This document shows, piece after piece, positions 8,968 to 18,327 of a stretch of DNA of 50,006 nucleotides. The notes below the pieces were generated by a model that worked only from the letters and a program-made list of their open reading frames with translations, was not told the origin of the DNA and did not search any database. The DNA is from Ignavibacteria bacterium (GTDB lineage: Bacteria; Bacteroidota; Ignavibacteria; Kapaibacteriales; UBA4661): NCBI GenBank assembly GCA_013298775.1, contig JAAFIV010000032.1, positions 1 to 50,006 on the forward strand, in the 5' to 3' direction. Numbering within the stretch: position 1 is the first letter of the stretch; every line of letters starts with the position of its first letter. A program made the translations under genes and the position numbers.

Positions 8968-10665
8968 CTAGCTTTCCTGCGCATTCAGCCACGATGCGGC
9001 TTCCTGCACAATTCCGCGCAAGGTTGTTTCTTCAAAGGGCGATTCCAAGCGGGCTTCTTTCACAATTTCTAAAAATGGCTTGCTACCGCCGATTTCGCAG
9101 ATGTGAATATAATCCTGCAAGACGCTTGCATCCTGCTGTTGTTGGCGTTTCCAGAATTGCAATGCGCAGAGTTGGGCAAGAGCGTAATCAATGTAGTAAA
9201 ACGGATACAAATATACGTGCAACTGCGTTTGCCAGAGCGCACCGGATTCATTGAAAGGCGCGTTGTCGTATTTTCGCCAGGGCAAATACACGCCTTCGAC
9301 CCGCTTCCACTCTGCTTTGCGCTCGTCGGGACTTGCTTTCGGATTGGCATAAATCCAGTGTTGGAACTCATCCACCGCGCAGCCGTAGGGCAAGAACGTC
9401 AGAGCTTCTTCGAGATGCGTGTAGTGGAATTGCGCCGTTTTCGCACCAAAAAATTTGTCCATCCAGCCCCAGGTGAGAAATTCCATGCTCATTGAGTGAA
9501 TTTCGCAGGCTTCCATCGTGGGCCAGTAATAATCCAGAAGCGGCTGATTGCGGCTTGAATACACCTGAAAAGCGTGTCCTGCCTCGTGTGTGAGAACGCG
9601 AATGTCGTCCGCCGTGCCATTGAAATTGGAGAAAATAAACGGAACGCCAAATTGTGGAAAATTCGTGCAGTAGCCGCCCCGCGCCTTGTTTGGGCGAGTG
9701 GTCAAATCCATGTAGCCACCTTCAATCATCATGCGGAAAAACTCGCCCGTGCGTGGCGAAAGCTCGGTGTACATCGTCTCCGCGTCCGTAATGATGCCGC
9801 TTTCCTCTGCCGAGGGTTGCGGATTTCCATCGGGATAATTCAATGCCTCATCGTAGGAATAGAACGTGTCCACGCCCAAACGCCGCGCTTGCTTGTTGTG
9901 TTGCTCGTGCGCAAGCGGCACCACAACTTCTCGCACCGCAGCACGGAACTTCGCAACATCGGCAGCAGAGTAGTCAATGCGCCCCATTTGCATATAGCGA
10001 AATTGGATAAAGTCCGCAAAGCCCGTGAGTCGCGCGATTTCGGAGCGAATGCTTACAAGCTGGTCGAAAATGGTATCCAATTCCTCTGCAACGCCCATAA
10101 GTGCGTGCTGTTGAGCTTGGGATGCTTCGCGGCGCGTTGTGCGGTCGGGTTCTTCGGCAAATTTCCGAATGCCCGAAAGATTATATTTTTCGCCGCGAAA
10201 TTCAATTTCTAATTCCGCCAGCAAGGACGTGTATTTCTGCCCAAGATTTGCCTCCTCCACCAGTAACGGCTTGATTTCTGGCACAAATGTTTTTGCTGAA
10301 TCTTCCAAACGCCGCAAGAATAAAGCTCCGAAGCGTTGCTCCACGTGCGAGCGAAACGTCGAGGCAAGCAAACGCTTGGAAAATTCCTCGTTCCATTCGG
10401 TGACGCTTGGGCTATTTTCCGTGTAAAATTGCTTTTCCTCTTTGGCAGCTTCATCTTTCACGTTTTGCGTAAAGCGTGTTTCGGCAAGGTTTTCCATCGT
10501 CGTGTATTCGGTGCGCAGACGATTCCACGCTTGCACAAGGTCAAGCACAGTTTCTGGACGTTGCGCAGACTCGCATTCCTGCCAGAGTGCTTCGTAGCTG
10601 GTCTTGAGGTGGTCGAGATTGGGGCGTTTGTACGGGAGTTCGGAAAATTTGATGTAGTCAGGCAT
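8968..10665 (-). CDS. M3-family oligoendopeptidase (PepF-like zinc metallopeptidase)
   Basis: A 565-residue cytoplasmic zinc peptidase that degrades oligopeptides. The zinc-binding HEAGH is at 360-364 (VLTHEAGHAFQVY). The third ligand should be E388 in the following ACEIHSMSMEF segment. An all-helical N-terminal half and the ARGGYCTNFP segment are typical of M3 oligoendopeptidases. No signal peptide is visible. The gene stands alone: upstream are a family D repeat and the gdh terminator; downstream is the family E palindrome. Confidence 0.93.
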   Translation of the reverse strand: MPDYIKFSELPYKRPNLDHLKTSYEALWQECESAQRPETVLDLVQAWNRLRTEYTTMENLAETRFTQNVKDEAAKEEKQFYTENSPSVTEWNEEFSKRLLASTFRSHVEQRFGALFLRRLEDSAKTFVPEIKPLLVEEANLGQKYTSLLAELEIEFRGEKYNLSGIRKFAEEPDRTTRREASQAQQHALMGVAEELDTIFDQLVSIRSEIARLTGFADFIQFRYMQMGRIDYSAADVAKFRAAVREVVVPLAHEQHNKQARRLGVDTFYSYDEALNYPDGNPQPSAEESGIITDAETMYTELSPRTGEFFRMMIEGGYMDLTTRPNKARGGYCTNFPQFGVPFIFSNFNGTADDIRVLTHEAGHAFQVYSSRNQPLLDYYWPTMEACEIHSMSMEFLTWGWMDKFFGAKTAQFHYTHLEEALTFLPYGCAVDEFQHWIYANPKASPDERKAEWKRVEGVYLPWRKYDNAPFNESGALWQTQLHVYLYPFYYIDYALAQLCALQFWKRQQQQDASVLQDYIHICEIGGSKPFLEIVKEARLESPFEETTLRGIVQEAASWLNAQES

Positions 10666-10718
10666 GGTGAAAGAGGATAAATACTGGTGAAAGATTTGTT
10701 ATGTCAGGTCGTGCTTCG

Positions 10719-10824
10719 GGAACGCGGATTTGAGGATTCAAAGGATATTGAGGATAAAAAACAATAAGAAAAAAATAAGAAAAAGTCCTCAAAATCCTGA
10801 TAGTCTGGGCTTCATCCGCGTTCC
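10719..10824. repeat. Family D palindromic repeat, copy 1
   Basis: Bounded by GGAACGCGGAT at the left and ATCCGCGTTCC at the right. The interior contains TGAGGA units and GTCCTCAAAATCCTGATAG. The same ends and interior recur at 35070-35155. It lies between the gdh terminator and the M3 peptidase start; no coding capacity. Confidence 0.8.
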
Positions 10825-10863
10825 TTAAGGAAAGACCCGACCAGCTACGGAAAAATAGCTCAT

Positions 10864-10908
10864 TGCAAAAAAAGCGTTCTGCACATATCGCACAGAACGC
10901 TTTTTGCA
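10864..10908 (-). terminator. Terminator after gdh (palindromic, works on either strand)
   Basis: Stem TGCAAAAAAAGCGTTCTG (10864-10881) against CAGAACGCTTTTTGCA (10893-10908), with an 11-base loop. The A-rich left arm gives a U tract for transcripts coming from gdh on the minus strand, whose stop is 44 bases away. Confidence 0.75.
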
Positions 10909-10951
10909 GAATTTTCAAACACAATGCTTTGAAAATACGCTTTTCCGTGCA

Positions 10952-12502
10952 TTACGGGAATAAGCCCAACTGACGATAGGTGGTCGCAACTTTGTCAATC
11001 GCTGAGGCAAATGCTGCTGTGCGAAGGTCGCTGATGTCCTTGTGCATACGGTAGTATTCCTTGATTTCCTCGTAGGAACTCATCATTGTGTCTTCCAAGC
11101 CAGAGTTTACGAGGTCTTCCTCGCCCGCACCGCGAATCATCAGGTCGCGCTCAGATTGGCGGAAATTGCGACCAACCAAGTCTTCAATCGAAGACACCAT
11201 GCGGGATTGCGTATTTTCCTCGAAGCGGCGTTCCATGCGTCCGAAGCGCACGTGCGAGATATTTTTCAACCACTCGAAGTACGAAACCGTTACGCCACCT
11301 GCGTTCAGGTACATATCGGGGATAATCAAAATGCCTTTTTTGAGGAGAATGTCCTCAGCGTCCGCCGTAACAGGACCATTCGCGCCTTCTGCAATAATTT
11401 TCGCTTTGATGCGCGGTGCATTTTCAGAGGTAATTTGGCTTTCCAACGCCGCTGGAATCAAAATGTCGCACTCTAGTTCCAATGCGGCTTTGCTGTCTTT
11501 CATTGTCTTTGCTTTTGGATAGCCCGTGATGGTTTTGTGCGCAATGCGATATTGGTCTAATTCCTCAATATTGATGCCTTTTTCATTGATAACCGCGCCA
11601 TCCCATTCGATAACGCCTGTAATGAGCGCACCTTGCTCTTGCAAAAACTTCGCCGCGTAGTAGCCTACGTTTCCAAAACCTTGTACAATCACGCTTTTGC
11701 CTTCCAAGCCCGGTGTGAGCTTCAGGAGTTTCATATCGTGCTTGTCGGCGGTTGCTTGGCGCAAACCAAACATTACGCCGCGTCCCGTCGCTTCGCGGCG
11801 ACCACGCACACCGCCTTGTGCAATCGGCTTACCCGTTACGCAACCAAGCGCGTTGATGTCGCGTCCGCCGTGGAATGCCATGTAGGTATCAGCAATCCAC
11901 GCCATTTCGCGCTCGCCCGTGCCGTAATCTGGCGCAGGTACGTCCACTGCGGGTCCGATAAAGTTTTTGCCAATAAGCTCGGACGTGTAGCGACGTGTGA
12001 TGCGCTCTAATTCGTCATCGGTGTAATCGCGCGGATTGATTTTAATACCGCCCTTCGCGCCGCCAAACGGCACGTGGACAATCGCGCATTTGTAGGTCAT
12101 AAGCGCAGCCAGAGCCATGACTTCGTCTTGGTCCACCATCGTTGAATAGCGGATACCGCCTTTGGTGGGCAGTTTGTGATGGCTGTGTTCGCACCGCCAC
12201 GCTTCAATCACCTGAATTTCGCCCTTGATGCGCACAGGGAATTGAAAATAATAGACCGAATTACACGCTTTAATCTGCTCCGCCAGACCGCGTGGGAGCT
12301 TGAGAGCCTTCGCCGCTTTATCGAAATTCTGCGCCACCGATTTGAAAAACGGCGCGGGAACGTGTACGCTGCCGATGGCATTTGTACCATTGGTCGCGGC
12401 TTTAATGACGGGTTTTGCGACGGACGCAGCCGCAGGTTTTGCGGCGGTTTTAGGTTTTGCTGTCGGCTTTGCTATCGGCTTTGCCGTAGTTTTTGTTGCC
12501 AT
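10952..12502 (-). CDS. gdhA: Glutamate dehydrogenase (Glu/Leu/Phe/Val dehydrogenase family)
   Basis: Interconverts glutamate with 2-oxoglutarate and ammonia using NAD(P). The substrate-binding dimerisation domain carries KGGIRYS and the catalytic lysine region [17 protein letters not shown]. The Rossmann domain has [10 protein letters not shown]. Using ATG 12502 (MATKTTAK) the protein has 516 residues, longer than the usual ~410-450. The excess is mostly an N-terminal tail of about 40 residues built from Ala-Lys-Pro-Thr repeats, resembling histone H1-like tails, plus inserts. The remaining sequence looks fully functional. Cofactor preference cannot be told by eye. A terminator follows. Confidence 0.94.
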   Translation of the reverse strand: MATKTTAKPIAKPTAKPKTAAKPAAASVAKPVIKAATNGTNAIGSVHVPAPFFKSVAQNFDKAAKALKLPRGLAEQIKACNSVYYFQFPVRIKGEIQVIEAWRCEHSHHKLPTKGGIRYSTMVDQDEVMALAALMTYKCAIVHVPFGGAKGGIKINPRDYTDDELERITRRYTSELIGKNFIGPAVDVPAPDYGTGEREMAWIADTYMAFHGGRDINALGCVTGKPIAQGGVRGRREATGRGVMFGLRQATADKHDMKLLKLTPGLEGKSVIVQGFGNVGYYAAKFLQEQGALITGVIEWDGAVINEKGINIEELDQYRIAHKTITGYPKAKTMKDSKAALELECDILIPAALESQITSENAPRIKAKIIAEGANGPVTADAEDILLKKGILIIPDMYLNAGGVTVSYFEWLKNISHVRFGRMERRFEENTQSRMVSSIEDLVGRNFRQSERDLMIRGAGEEDLVNSGLEDTMMSSYEEIKEYYRMHKDISDLRTAAFASAIDKVATTYRQLGLFP

Positions 12503-12597
12503 AATCCACACTCCTGAAATCAAAACTAATGAATGAAAAGAATACCGTTTATTAGTCGTAAAAAGTCTTGCGAATTCGATGAAATCTATGTTTAAAG

Positions 12598-13461
12598 CTA
12601 CGCTTGCATTATTTCTTCTTCAAAAAGCGATAGTGCTTGAGTGGGCGATCCCTTGTGAGAAAATTGTTCTTGTACAAGAGCAAAATATTCTGGTAAAAGC
12701 TCAATACCAACGCCTTTGCGTCCCATTCTATGCGCTACGGTGAGCGTCGTTCCTGAACCCATGAACGGGTCAAGTACCGTGTCGCCTTGCTCGGTGAAGA
12801 GTTTCATAAACCATTCGGGCAATTCTTCGGGAAATGCTGCGCTGTGGTTTTTGTTGTTGCACTCGGTCGCTAAATGCAGAACATTCGTCGGGAAGGCTTT
12901 GTCGCGTCCCAGCCAGTTAGAAACATTTTTCCCGAATCCGCTTCCGACCTTGGAATTATCCCGTACTTTGTCGGTTTCGCTCAAGTTTTTCAAGCGTGAT
13001 TTCGCCCAGTCGCCCACTGGAACCATCACCGCCTCTTGATACATCGAAAATTTCTTCGTTTTGTTGAACTGCAAAAGGCGTTCCCACGCGTCGCGGAAGC
13101 GATTGGGCCACTTTCCTGGAAACGAATTTTTCTTGTGCCAAATAAATTCTTCCGTCCAGAGCCAGCCTTGTGCGCGGAGTGCCATGATAAGCTCCATCAC
13201 GTAGGTACTGCGTTCGCCCTCGACAACTTTTTCTTTGATGTTCAAAATAAACGTACCTGTTGGCTTCAAGACGCGCAGAAGTTCGGCGGAAATGGGCAAG
13301 AACCATTCAACATATTCGTCTGGCGAAATGCCGCCGTAGGTGGTTTTACGCTGGTCTGCGTAGGGTGGCGAAGTAACGATTAAATCAACTGAATTATCTT
13401 CTAACTGGCGTAAACACTCACGTGCGTCGCCTTCAATCATTATCGGTGAAAAGTGCATCAT
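12598..13461 (-). CDS. Beta-class DNA methyltransferase of a type II restriction-modification system
   Basis: Transfers a methyl group from S-adenosylmethionine to an exocyclic amino group in DNA (N4-cytosine or N6-adenine). Motif IV TSPPY (catalytic SPPY at 31-34) comes before motif [10 protein letters not shown] (231-239), the beta-class order. There is no visible separate target domain; the middle (100-200) probably supplies recognition. It starts 5 bases after the restriction endonuclease gene stop, so the two form a pair. TSPPY occurs in both N4C and N6A enzymes, so the modified base is open. It protects the host genome against its partner nuclease. Confidence 0.92.
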   Translation of the reverse strand: MMHFSPIMIEGDARECLRQLEDNSVDLIVTSPPYADQRKTTYGGISPDEYVEWFLPISAELLRVLKPTGTFILNIKEKVVEGERSTYVMELIMALRAQGWLWTEEFIWHKKNSFPGKWPNRFRDAWERLLQFNKTKKFSMYQEAVMVPVGDWAKSRLKNLSETDKVRDNSKVGSGFGKNVSNWLGRDKAFPTNVLHLATECNNKNHSAAFPEELPEWFMKLFTEQGDTVLDPFMGSGTTLTVAHRMGRKGVGIELLPEYFALVQEQFSHKGSPTQALSLFEEEIMQA

Positions 13462-13466
13462 AGCGT

Positions 13467-14228
13467 TTAAGCTCCTTCTTGTGCGGCATTCAGGGTATTT
13501 GCACCAGAATTAAACATGATAAGTTTATTCCAATCAATTTTCCCGTTTGCATCGCAGAAATCTTTTCCAAATTCAATCGTAAAGGCAGTGATTTTCTCGT
13601 CAAACATTTGTGAAAATTCATTATTTCGCTCACGAGCCTTGTGTGCAAGCGGCTCAATGAGATTGATGTACAAATCTTCCGAGCCGGAAATAAAATGCCA
13701 AAAACGCTGCCCGCAATACTTGAAATACTCGTCTTTATCGGGATTGTCGTCTTTGCCGTAGCAGCAGCCATTCACCGCCACAACGTGGATTTTCGCGTTG
13801 CTTGTGCGCAAAATACGCTTTGCCGTTGTAAAATCACGCAGCATATTTTTGATTTGTCCGCTATTGCCCCAATTCGGTCCCGACTTGATTGCGACAATGT
13901 ACCGAATGCCTTCAGAATCAAACTCAACATCTATGCCCTGAATCCCTGATTTTCTGCCGTCGAAGACTCTGCCGTTGATGAAAATTGCCAAGCCTTCCAA
14001 CCAATTTCCAAAAATCGTTTCTTCATTTGAGGACACGTGCGCATCCAAAACTGCACGGACAATATCCGTCGCACCGTGAAGGTTTTTCGCACGAAAGAGA
14101 TACGGGTTTTTCTTACGAAGCACGTTCTTCAAGCGCAGTTTTTCAAGGCTTTCAATCTTGCGCTGGTGGAATTCGCTGATGTTTTGCTCAACGTATTGGC
14201 GGACTTCGTCAAGGTCGAGAGGGCTCAT
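13467..14228 (-). CDS. Type II restriction endonuclease (PmeII-like family)
   Basis: A 253-residue nuclease recognised by recall of the PmeII-type family and by pairing with the adjacent methyltransferase. Recognisable stretches are KKNPYLFRAKN (39-49), IFGNWLEGLAIFI (72-84), and the likely PD-(D/E)XK-type core GIDVEF (D100, E102) followed by YIVAIKSGPNWGNS (K115). The residue two before the lysine is Ala rather than Asp or Glu, so catalysis may rely on other acidic residues. A conserved-looking GCCYGK lies further on. The recognition site is unknown. The gene starts 17 bases after the hisS stop, with the methyltransferase behind it; no controller gene is seen. Confidence 0.85.
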   Translation of the reverse strand: MSPLDLDEVRQYVEQNISEFHQRKIESLEKLRLKNVLRKKNPYLFRAKNLHGATDIVRAVLDAHVSSNEETIFGNWLEGLAIFINGRVFDGRKSGIQGIDVEFDSEGIRYIVAIKSGPNWGNSGQIKNMLRDFTTAKRILRTSNAKIHVVAVNGCCYGKDDNPDKDEYFKYCGQRFWHFISGSEDLYINLIEPLAHKARERNNEFSQMFDEKITAFTIEFGKDFCDANGKIDWNKLIMFNSGANTLNAAQEGA

Positions 14229-14245
14229 AAATACTGGCGTTTAAG

Positions 14246-15505
14246 TTATTTCTTCAAAAGTTCTTGTAATGCCGATATATCCTGAAGCCCAATCTCCACC
14301 TGTTCTCCCGTCGCCATTGTTTTCAAAATGACTTTGTTATTCAAGCGTTCTTGCTCGCCGATAATTGCCACAAAGCGAGACTTTGTGCGGTCTGCGTCGC
14401 GCATTTGTGCTTTGAAGGAACGGCGTAGCGCGTCGGTTGTTGCCGAAAAGCCGTGTTCGCGTAGTGTTTGTGCGAGTTTCATGGCAAGTGGCGAGGAATC
14501 ATCGTCGAGGGCAATCACGTACACGTCGCATGAAATCTCGTTTGTGGGTAATTTCCCTTCTTCTTCCAACAACAGCAGTAATCGCTCAATACCAAAGGCG
14601 AAGCCGATTCCGGGCGTTTTTTTGCCGCCCAGTTGCTCAAAAAGCCCGTCGTATCTACCGCCGCCGCCGATAGCATTTTGCGAACCCAAGCGCGTGGTGA
14701 CAAATTCAAATGCCGTATGGCAATAATAGTCCAAACCCCTCACCAAACGTGGATTCACGCTAAAGGGAATGCCGAGTGCAGTGAGCAAATGTTGTACACG
14801 TTCAAAGTACGCACGGCTGCTTTCGTCTAAGTAATCAATGAGGATTGGTGCGCCTTTCACGGCTGGAGCATCTTCGGGATGCTTGGAGTCCAAGATACGA
14901 AGCGGGTTGCGCTCCAAGCGGCTTTTGCTATCGTCCGACATTGAATCAATAAAGGGCGCGAAATGCGCTTGCAACGCAGCACGGTAATGCGCACGGCTTT
15001 CGGTATTGCCAAGTGAGTTTATTTGCAATTCAAACGCGGTCAAGCCAATTTCCCGCAGAATATTCGCTGCAAGCGCGATAGCTTCTGCATCGGCTTCGGG
15101 TTTGTCCGAACCGAGTATTTCTGCATCGAATTGGTGAAATTGCCGCAAACGCCCTTTTTGCGGGCGTTCCTGACGAAACATCGCGCCCATGTACCACAGG
15201 CGCACAAGCGGATTTTTCTCAACAAGCGTATTTTCAATCACAGCGCGAACAATGCTGGCAGTGGCTTCAGGACGCAGTGTAAGCGAGTTTTGCCCTTGGT
15301 CGAGAAAGGTGTACATTTCCTTGCCAACGATGTCGGTTGTTTCGCCGATACCGCGCGAGAAAAGTTCTGTGGATTCAAAAAGGGGAGTGCGAATTTCTTG
15401 AAAACCGAAGGAGGTTGCGACGCGCCGAAACGTGCTTTCCAGCGTGTGCCAGGCGTGAATGTCGCTTGGGAGGGTGTCTTTTGTGCCGCGTATTGCTTGA
15501 ATCAT
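14246..15505 (-). CDS. hisS: Histidyl-tRNA synthetase
   Basis: Charges tRNA(His) with histidine; a class II synthetase of 419 residues, normal length. Visible motifs: GTKDTLP at the N-terminus, the motif 2 region around LRPEATASIVRA and MFRQERPQKGRLRQFHQFD, the histidine-specific LVRGLDYY, the AIGGGGRYDGL loop, motif 3 GIGFAFGIERLLLLLE, and a C-terminal anticodon-binding domain (VYVIAL onwards). Downstream on the same strand, only 17 bases away, is the restriction endonuclease gene, so the R-M genes are probably read from the hisS transcript. Confidence 0.97.
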   Translation of the reverse strand: MIQAIRGTKDTLPSDIHAWHTLESTFRRVATSFGFQEIRTPLFESTELFSRGIGETTDIVGKEMYTFLDQGQNSLTLRPEATASIVRAVIENTLVEKNPLVRLWYMGAMFRQERPQKGRLRQFHQFDAEILGSDKPEADAEAIALAANILREIGLTAFELQINSLGNTESRAHYRAALQAHFAPFIDSMSDDSKSRLERNPLRILDSKHPEDAPAVKGAPILIDYLDESSRAYFERVQHLLTALGIPFSVNPRLVRGLDYYCHTAFEFVTTRLGSQNAIGGGGRYDGLFEQLGGKKTPGIGFAFGIERLLLLLEEEGKLPTNEISCDVYVIALDDDSSPLAMKLAQTLREHGFSATTDALRRSFKAQMRDADRTKSRFVAIIGEQERLNNKVILKTMATGEQVEIGLQDISALQELLKK

Positions 15506-15563
15506 TGTGAAGGATAAAATCTGCGTAAATCTGTCAAAATATTACTATCAAATTATTCCAAGA

Positions 15564-16403
15564 TTATTGTTCGCCAAGTTTTCGTCGTAATTCTTGGATA
15601 ATTCTCTGTTGTTCTTCGAGTTGTTGGTCTTTCTGCTCAATCTCCTGCAAGGCTTGTTCTAGTTGTAGCCTTTGTGGTCCCAAGACCGCATTGATGCTTC
15701 GCCACGCCTCTTGCTCAATGTCGAGTTGCTCGCGCTCTTTCGGCTCTGTGCCGACGTAGTGCAAAATGTCCGTCATAAGGCGCACCCCTTCGACATCAGG
15801 TTCGTGGAGAAATTCCTTTAGTGTCGTTGTCTCGCCGGTGAAGTGTCGTTGCTCAAAAATGCTGAGGAGTTTATCCAAGCGAGATTGGTAGCGGTCGGTG
15901 ATTCTGCCGACCTGAACAACAAAACTATCATGCGTTAGTTTTTCAATAAATTCGCTTTTTGCGGCAATGATGCTATTGGTAACGAGGTCTCGATACTGGC
16001 GTTCTACCTTGATACACGCACTTTCAATGCCCAGAAGTGGAAAGCCCAAAATGTAAATTGTTGTAATTGGCAATGCTACTTCTTGCTCATTGACGGTATC
16101 TTCTTTTTTGTACTGTGCCGCTAGATATTGGCGAAAGCGCATGAGGTCGAGCAGATTTCGGGCTTTCTGAATTTCAATCAGGACTTTTTTTACTTCCCCA
16201 GTGGCAGTGTGTATTGTCGCAATAAAATCCAGCCGAAAAATGGAAATCCCGACTAATTCCTGTGTGTAGGTGAATTCTTGCGGCAATACCTGTACGCTTT
16301 CAATCACCTCATCCATGAGCGTTCCGATAAAGAATTTCACAACTTTATCATTTTCCATGAGCCGCTTGAAGACGACATCGTATATCGGATTTGCAATAAC
16401 CAT
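15564..16403 (-). CDS. Rpn / PD-(D/E)XK nuclease-family transposase-like protein
   Basis: A 279-residue protein of the Rpn/PDDEXK_2 type, often annotated as a PD-(D/E)XK nuclease family transposase and linked to RecA-independent recombination. The start MVIANPIYDVVFKRLM (ATG 16403) matches the family, which begins with a PxxDxxFKxLF pattern, better than the longer frame. The core RLDFIATI followed by VLIEIQKA supplies the D...ExQ/K triad. The C-terminal 25 residues are a Glu/Gln-rich coiled coil. No terminal repeats flank it, so it does not look like a complete insertion sequence. Confidence 0.87.
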   Translation of the reverse strand: MVIANPIYDVVFKRLMENDKVVKFFIGTLMDEVIESVQVLPQEFTYTQELVGISIFRLDFIATIHTATGEVKKVLIEIQKARNLLDLMRFRQYLAAQYKKEDTVNEQEVALPITTIYILGFPLLGIESACIKVERQYRDLVTNSIIAAKSEFIEKLTHDSFVVQVGRITDRYQSRLDKLLSIFEQRHFTGETTTLKEFLHEPDVEGVRLMTDILHYVGTEPKEREQLDIEQEAWRSINAVLGPQRLQLEQALQEIEQKDQQLEEQQRIIQELRRKLGEQ

Positions 16404-16527
16404 ACGCTGGAGAAAGGATGAAATCTGAATTGTGAGGGATGAAGTTTGGAGAACGTTTGTGTGCAAGCGGGTGTAAGGGCATTGTGCTTTCCCATTTCAT
16501 ATGTCAGCCCCCAATCCTCATCCTTTC

Positions 16528-16998
16528 CTACATATCCAGCTTTTGCGATTCTTCCTGGCTAATCATGTCAATAATTTCACCCGCCGACGCTGCTCCTAAG
16601 AGGCGTTCGCGGAATTCATCGCTGTTCATAAGGCGCGAAATGCGTGAAAGCAAGCGGAGATGCGTTCCGACAGCATGCTCTTGTCCCAGAAGCATGAAGA
16701 TAATGTTCACGGGTTTGTTGTCAAGGGCTTGGTATTCAACAGGTTCATCCAGCGTAATGAGTGCGCCGATGGGCTGCATCACTGCATCGGTTTTCGCGTG
16801 TGGGAAGGCAAAACCTTTCCCTACTCCTGTGGACATGATATTTTCTCGCTCAAAGATAAGCGTTTCCACTTTGTTGGTGTCCGCAATACCACCTCGGTCG
16901 CGCAGCATATCAATCATAAAATGCAATGCGTCGCTTTTGGTGGGCAAGTGCTGATGCACCGCTACGGAGGTTGTTTGCAAAACATCGGTGATGCGCAT
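16528..16998 (-). CDS. PTS EIIA domain protein of the PtsN (EIIA-Ntr) type
   Basis: A 156-residue stand-alone EIIA domain. The phosphorylatable histidine is H67 in GFAFPHAKTDAV, preceded by the family stretch RENIMSTGVGKG. Such proteins usually receive phosphate from HPr-like partners and act as regulators of nitrogen or potassium metabolism rather than of sugar import. No EI, HPr, sugar permease or rpoN gene is present in the window, so a regulatory role is inferred. The terminal ATG at 16998 is the only good start. An intergenic stretch rich in GATGAAG-like heptads lies upstream. Confidence 0.9.
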   Translation of the reverse strand: MRITDVLQTTSVAVHQHLPTKSDALHFMIDMLRDRGGIADTNKVETLIFERENIMSTGVGKGFAFPHAKTDAVMQPIGALITLDEPVEYQALDNKPVNIIFMLLGQEHAVGTHLRLLSRISRLMNSDEFRERLLGAASAGEIIDMISQEESQKLDM

Positions 16999-17118
16999 AG
17001 TCGGAAAGGATGAAGGTTGAAGGTTGAGGGATGAAGTGTGAAATGGAAGGTTAAAAATATGTGAGGCAATACATTTTTGTTTCAGCCCTCATATTTCATC
17101 CTTGAAGCGTCTTCGCCC

Positions 17119-17697
17119 TTACTTTCTTCCGTATAAACCTGTCAGTGTGGTCTTCGCAATTGTATTTTGGTAGATGTAAAAGCCTACAAGTGCTGCGGTT
17201 GCACCTTGTGGAATGTCGAGTTTATCTACTTTCAAGGCATGAAGCGTAAAGATGTAGCGATGCGGTTTGTCGCCAATGGGAGGACACGGACCTCCGTAGC
17301 CTTTTGCGCCAAAGTCCGTCGTATTTTGGACGCTTCCGGCAGGTGCAAGGTTGAGGTCGGGATTGCCTGCGTTTGCGGCAAGCGAATCTGTTCCCGCCGG
17401 AATGTTATACACCACCCAATGCCACCAACCGCTTCCTGTGGGCGCGTCGGGGTCGTAGCAGGTGAGCGCGAAACTTTTTGCATCTTTCGGCGCACTTTTC
17501 CATGAAAGAGCAGGCGAGACGTTTTTTCCTGTGCAGCCAAAGCCCGAAAAAACTTGTTCCATGCCGAGCGTACTGCCTTTTTTGAACGATGAACTTGCGA
17601 GTTGAAATTGCGCCAATGCGTGAACATAATTGCCAACAAGAAGGAACGCAACAATGGTGAGGAGTTGAGGAAAGCGCGATGGTGTAGCGTGTTTCAT
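17119..17697 (-). CDS. Secreted YbhB/YbcL-type phosphatidylethanolamine-binding (Raf kinase inhibitor-like) protein
   Basis: A PEBP-family protein with the ligand-pocket motifs DPDAPTGSGWWHWVVYNIP and GYGGPCPPIGDKPHRYIFTLHAL. The N-terminus (MKHATPSRF then a hydrophobic stretch LLTIVAFLLVGNYVHALA) is a signal peptide, so the mature protein is periplasmic. The start at 17697 is preferred because it places the basic residues directly before the hydrophobic core; 17715 is also in frame. Bacterial members have no agreed biochemical role. It stands alone. Confidence 0.9.
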   Translation of the reverse strand: MKHATPSRFPQLLTIVAFLLVGNYVHALAQFQLASSSFKKGSTLGMEQVFSGFGCTGKNVSPALSWKSAPKDAKSFALTCYDPDAPTGSGWWHWVVYNIPAGTDSLAANAGNPDLNLAPAGSVQNTTDFGAKGYGGPCPPIGDKPHRYIFTLHALKVDKLDIPQGATAALVGFYIYQNTIAKTTLTGLYGRK

Positions 17698-17715
17698 GGG
17701 TGGTACGAGCGACAA

Positions 17716-18327
17716 AAGTTAAATAATCATGAATTTCACATTTCTGTATTTTTACTCTACGGACTCTACGGTGATTCTCTGAATTTGGCTGTGCGCGTGG
17801 CGGTTACTTCTTTGCATATGTTATCATATATTATCAGGTACAGCCGCGCAAACATAGTAAAAAGTTTCCATTCTACCGCCGTTGTGTGGTACTTTTTTTT
17901 CTTTTTTCGTGCAATTTCTCTTACCACACAGATGGGGTTTTCTGAAGCAGAGAGATTTTTTTTTCTTCCCCGCAGAGAAACTAGATTTTTGGTTTAAAAT
18001 ATTGTATCTTCACGCGCGTCATTTTATCGTATATCGTCGTTGTTATGCTCGTGAAAGAGCGTCTGTGTGTTTAGTGCTATCAAGATTTGCATTCTCCCGA
18101 TGGTCTATGCCGTTTTTCATGCGAGAATGTTTGTGTGTTGCCATGAGTCAGTGTTGTACTACATCTGAGCATTCATGCGCCTTCTGTGCATTTTCATTCT
18201 GCCTAATATCCTCACATTACACAGCGTTCTCTGCGACCATGTTCGTTAGATATTCTTTAAATTTCCACGTTTTCAAATTTGCCATTGTAATCTCTCATTC
18301 TTTCACCATTTATCGTGAGTTATCATT
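17716..18327. other. 610-base gene-free leader region upstream of the acyl-CoA ligase gene
   Basis: AT-rich, with long T tracts on the + strand and no convincing gene. A 179-codon frame crosses it and runs into the ligase gene, but its Cys/Phe-rich product and overlap make it implausible. No strong hairpin was found. TATCTTC near 18004 could be a -7-like box for a long 5' leader, but no matching upstream box is evident. Confidence 0.5.

Noticed and set aside
8660-9072. Two short frames containing HPTLSQRERAS- or PNPLPEGEG-type peptides
   Set aside because: They are translations of the family E palindrome in a non-coding stretch, a well-known artefact of such repeats.
9574-10212. 212-codon frame on the plus strand inside the M3 peptidase gene
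   Set aside because: The opposite strand carries an intact M3 peptidase with HEAGH; the product composition here is basic and not protein-like.
15564-16403. Rpn/PD-(D/E)XK transposase-like gene as part of a complete insertion sequence or as mobiliser of the palindromes
   Set aside because: No inverted repeats or target duplications flank it, and none of the element ends occurs near it; no link to the repeats can be shown.
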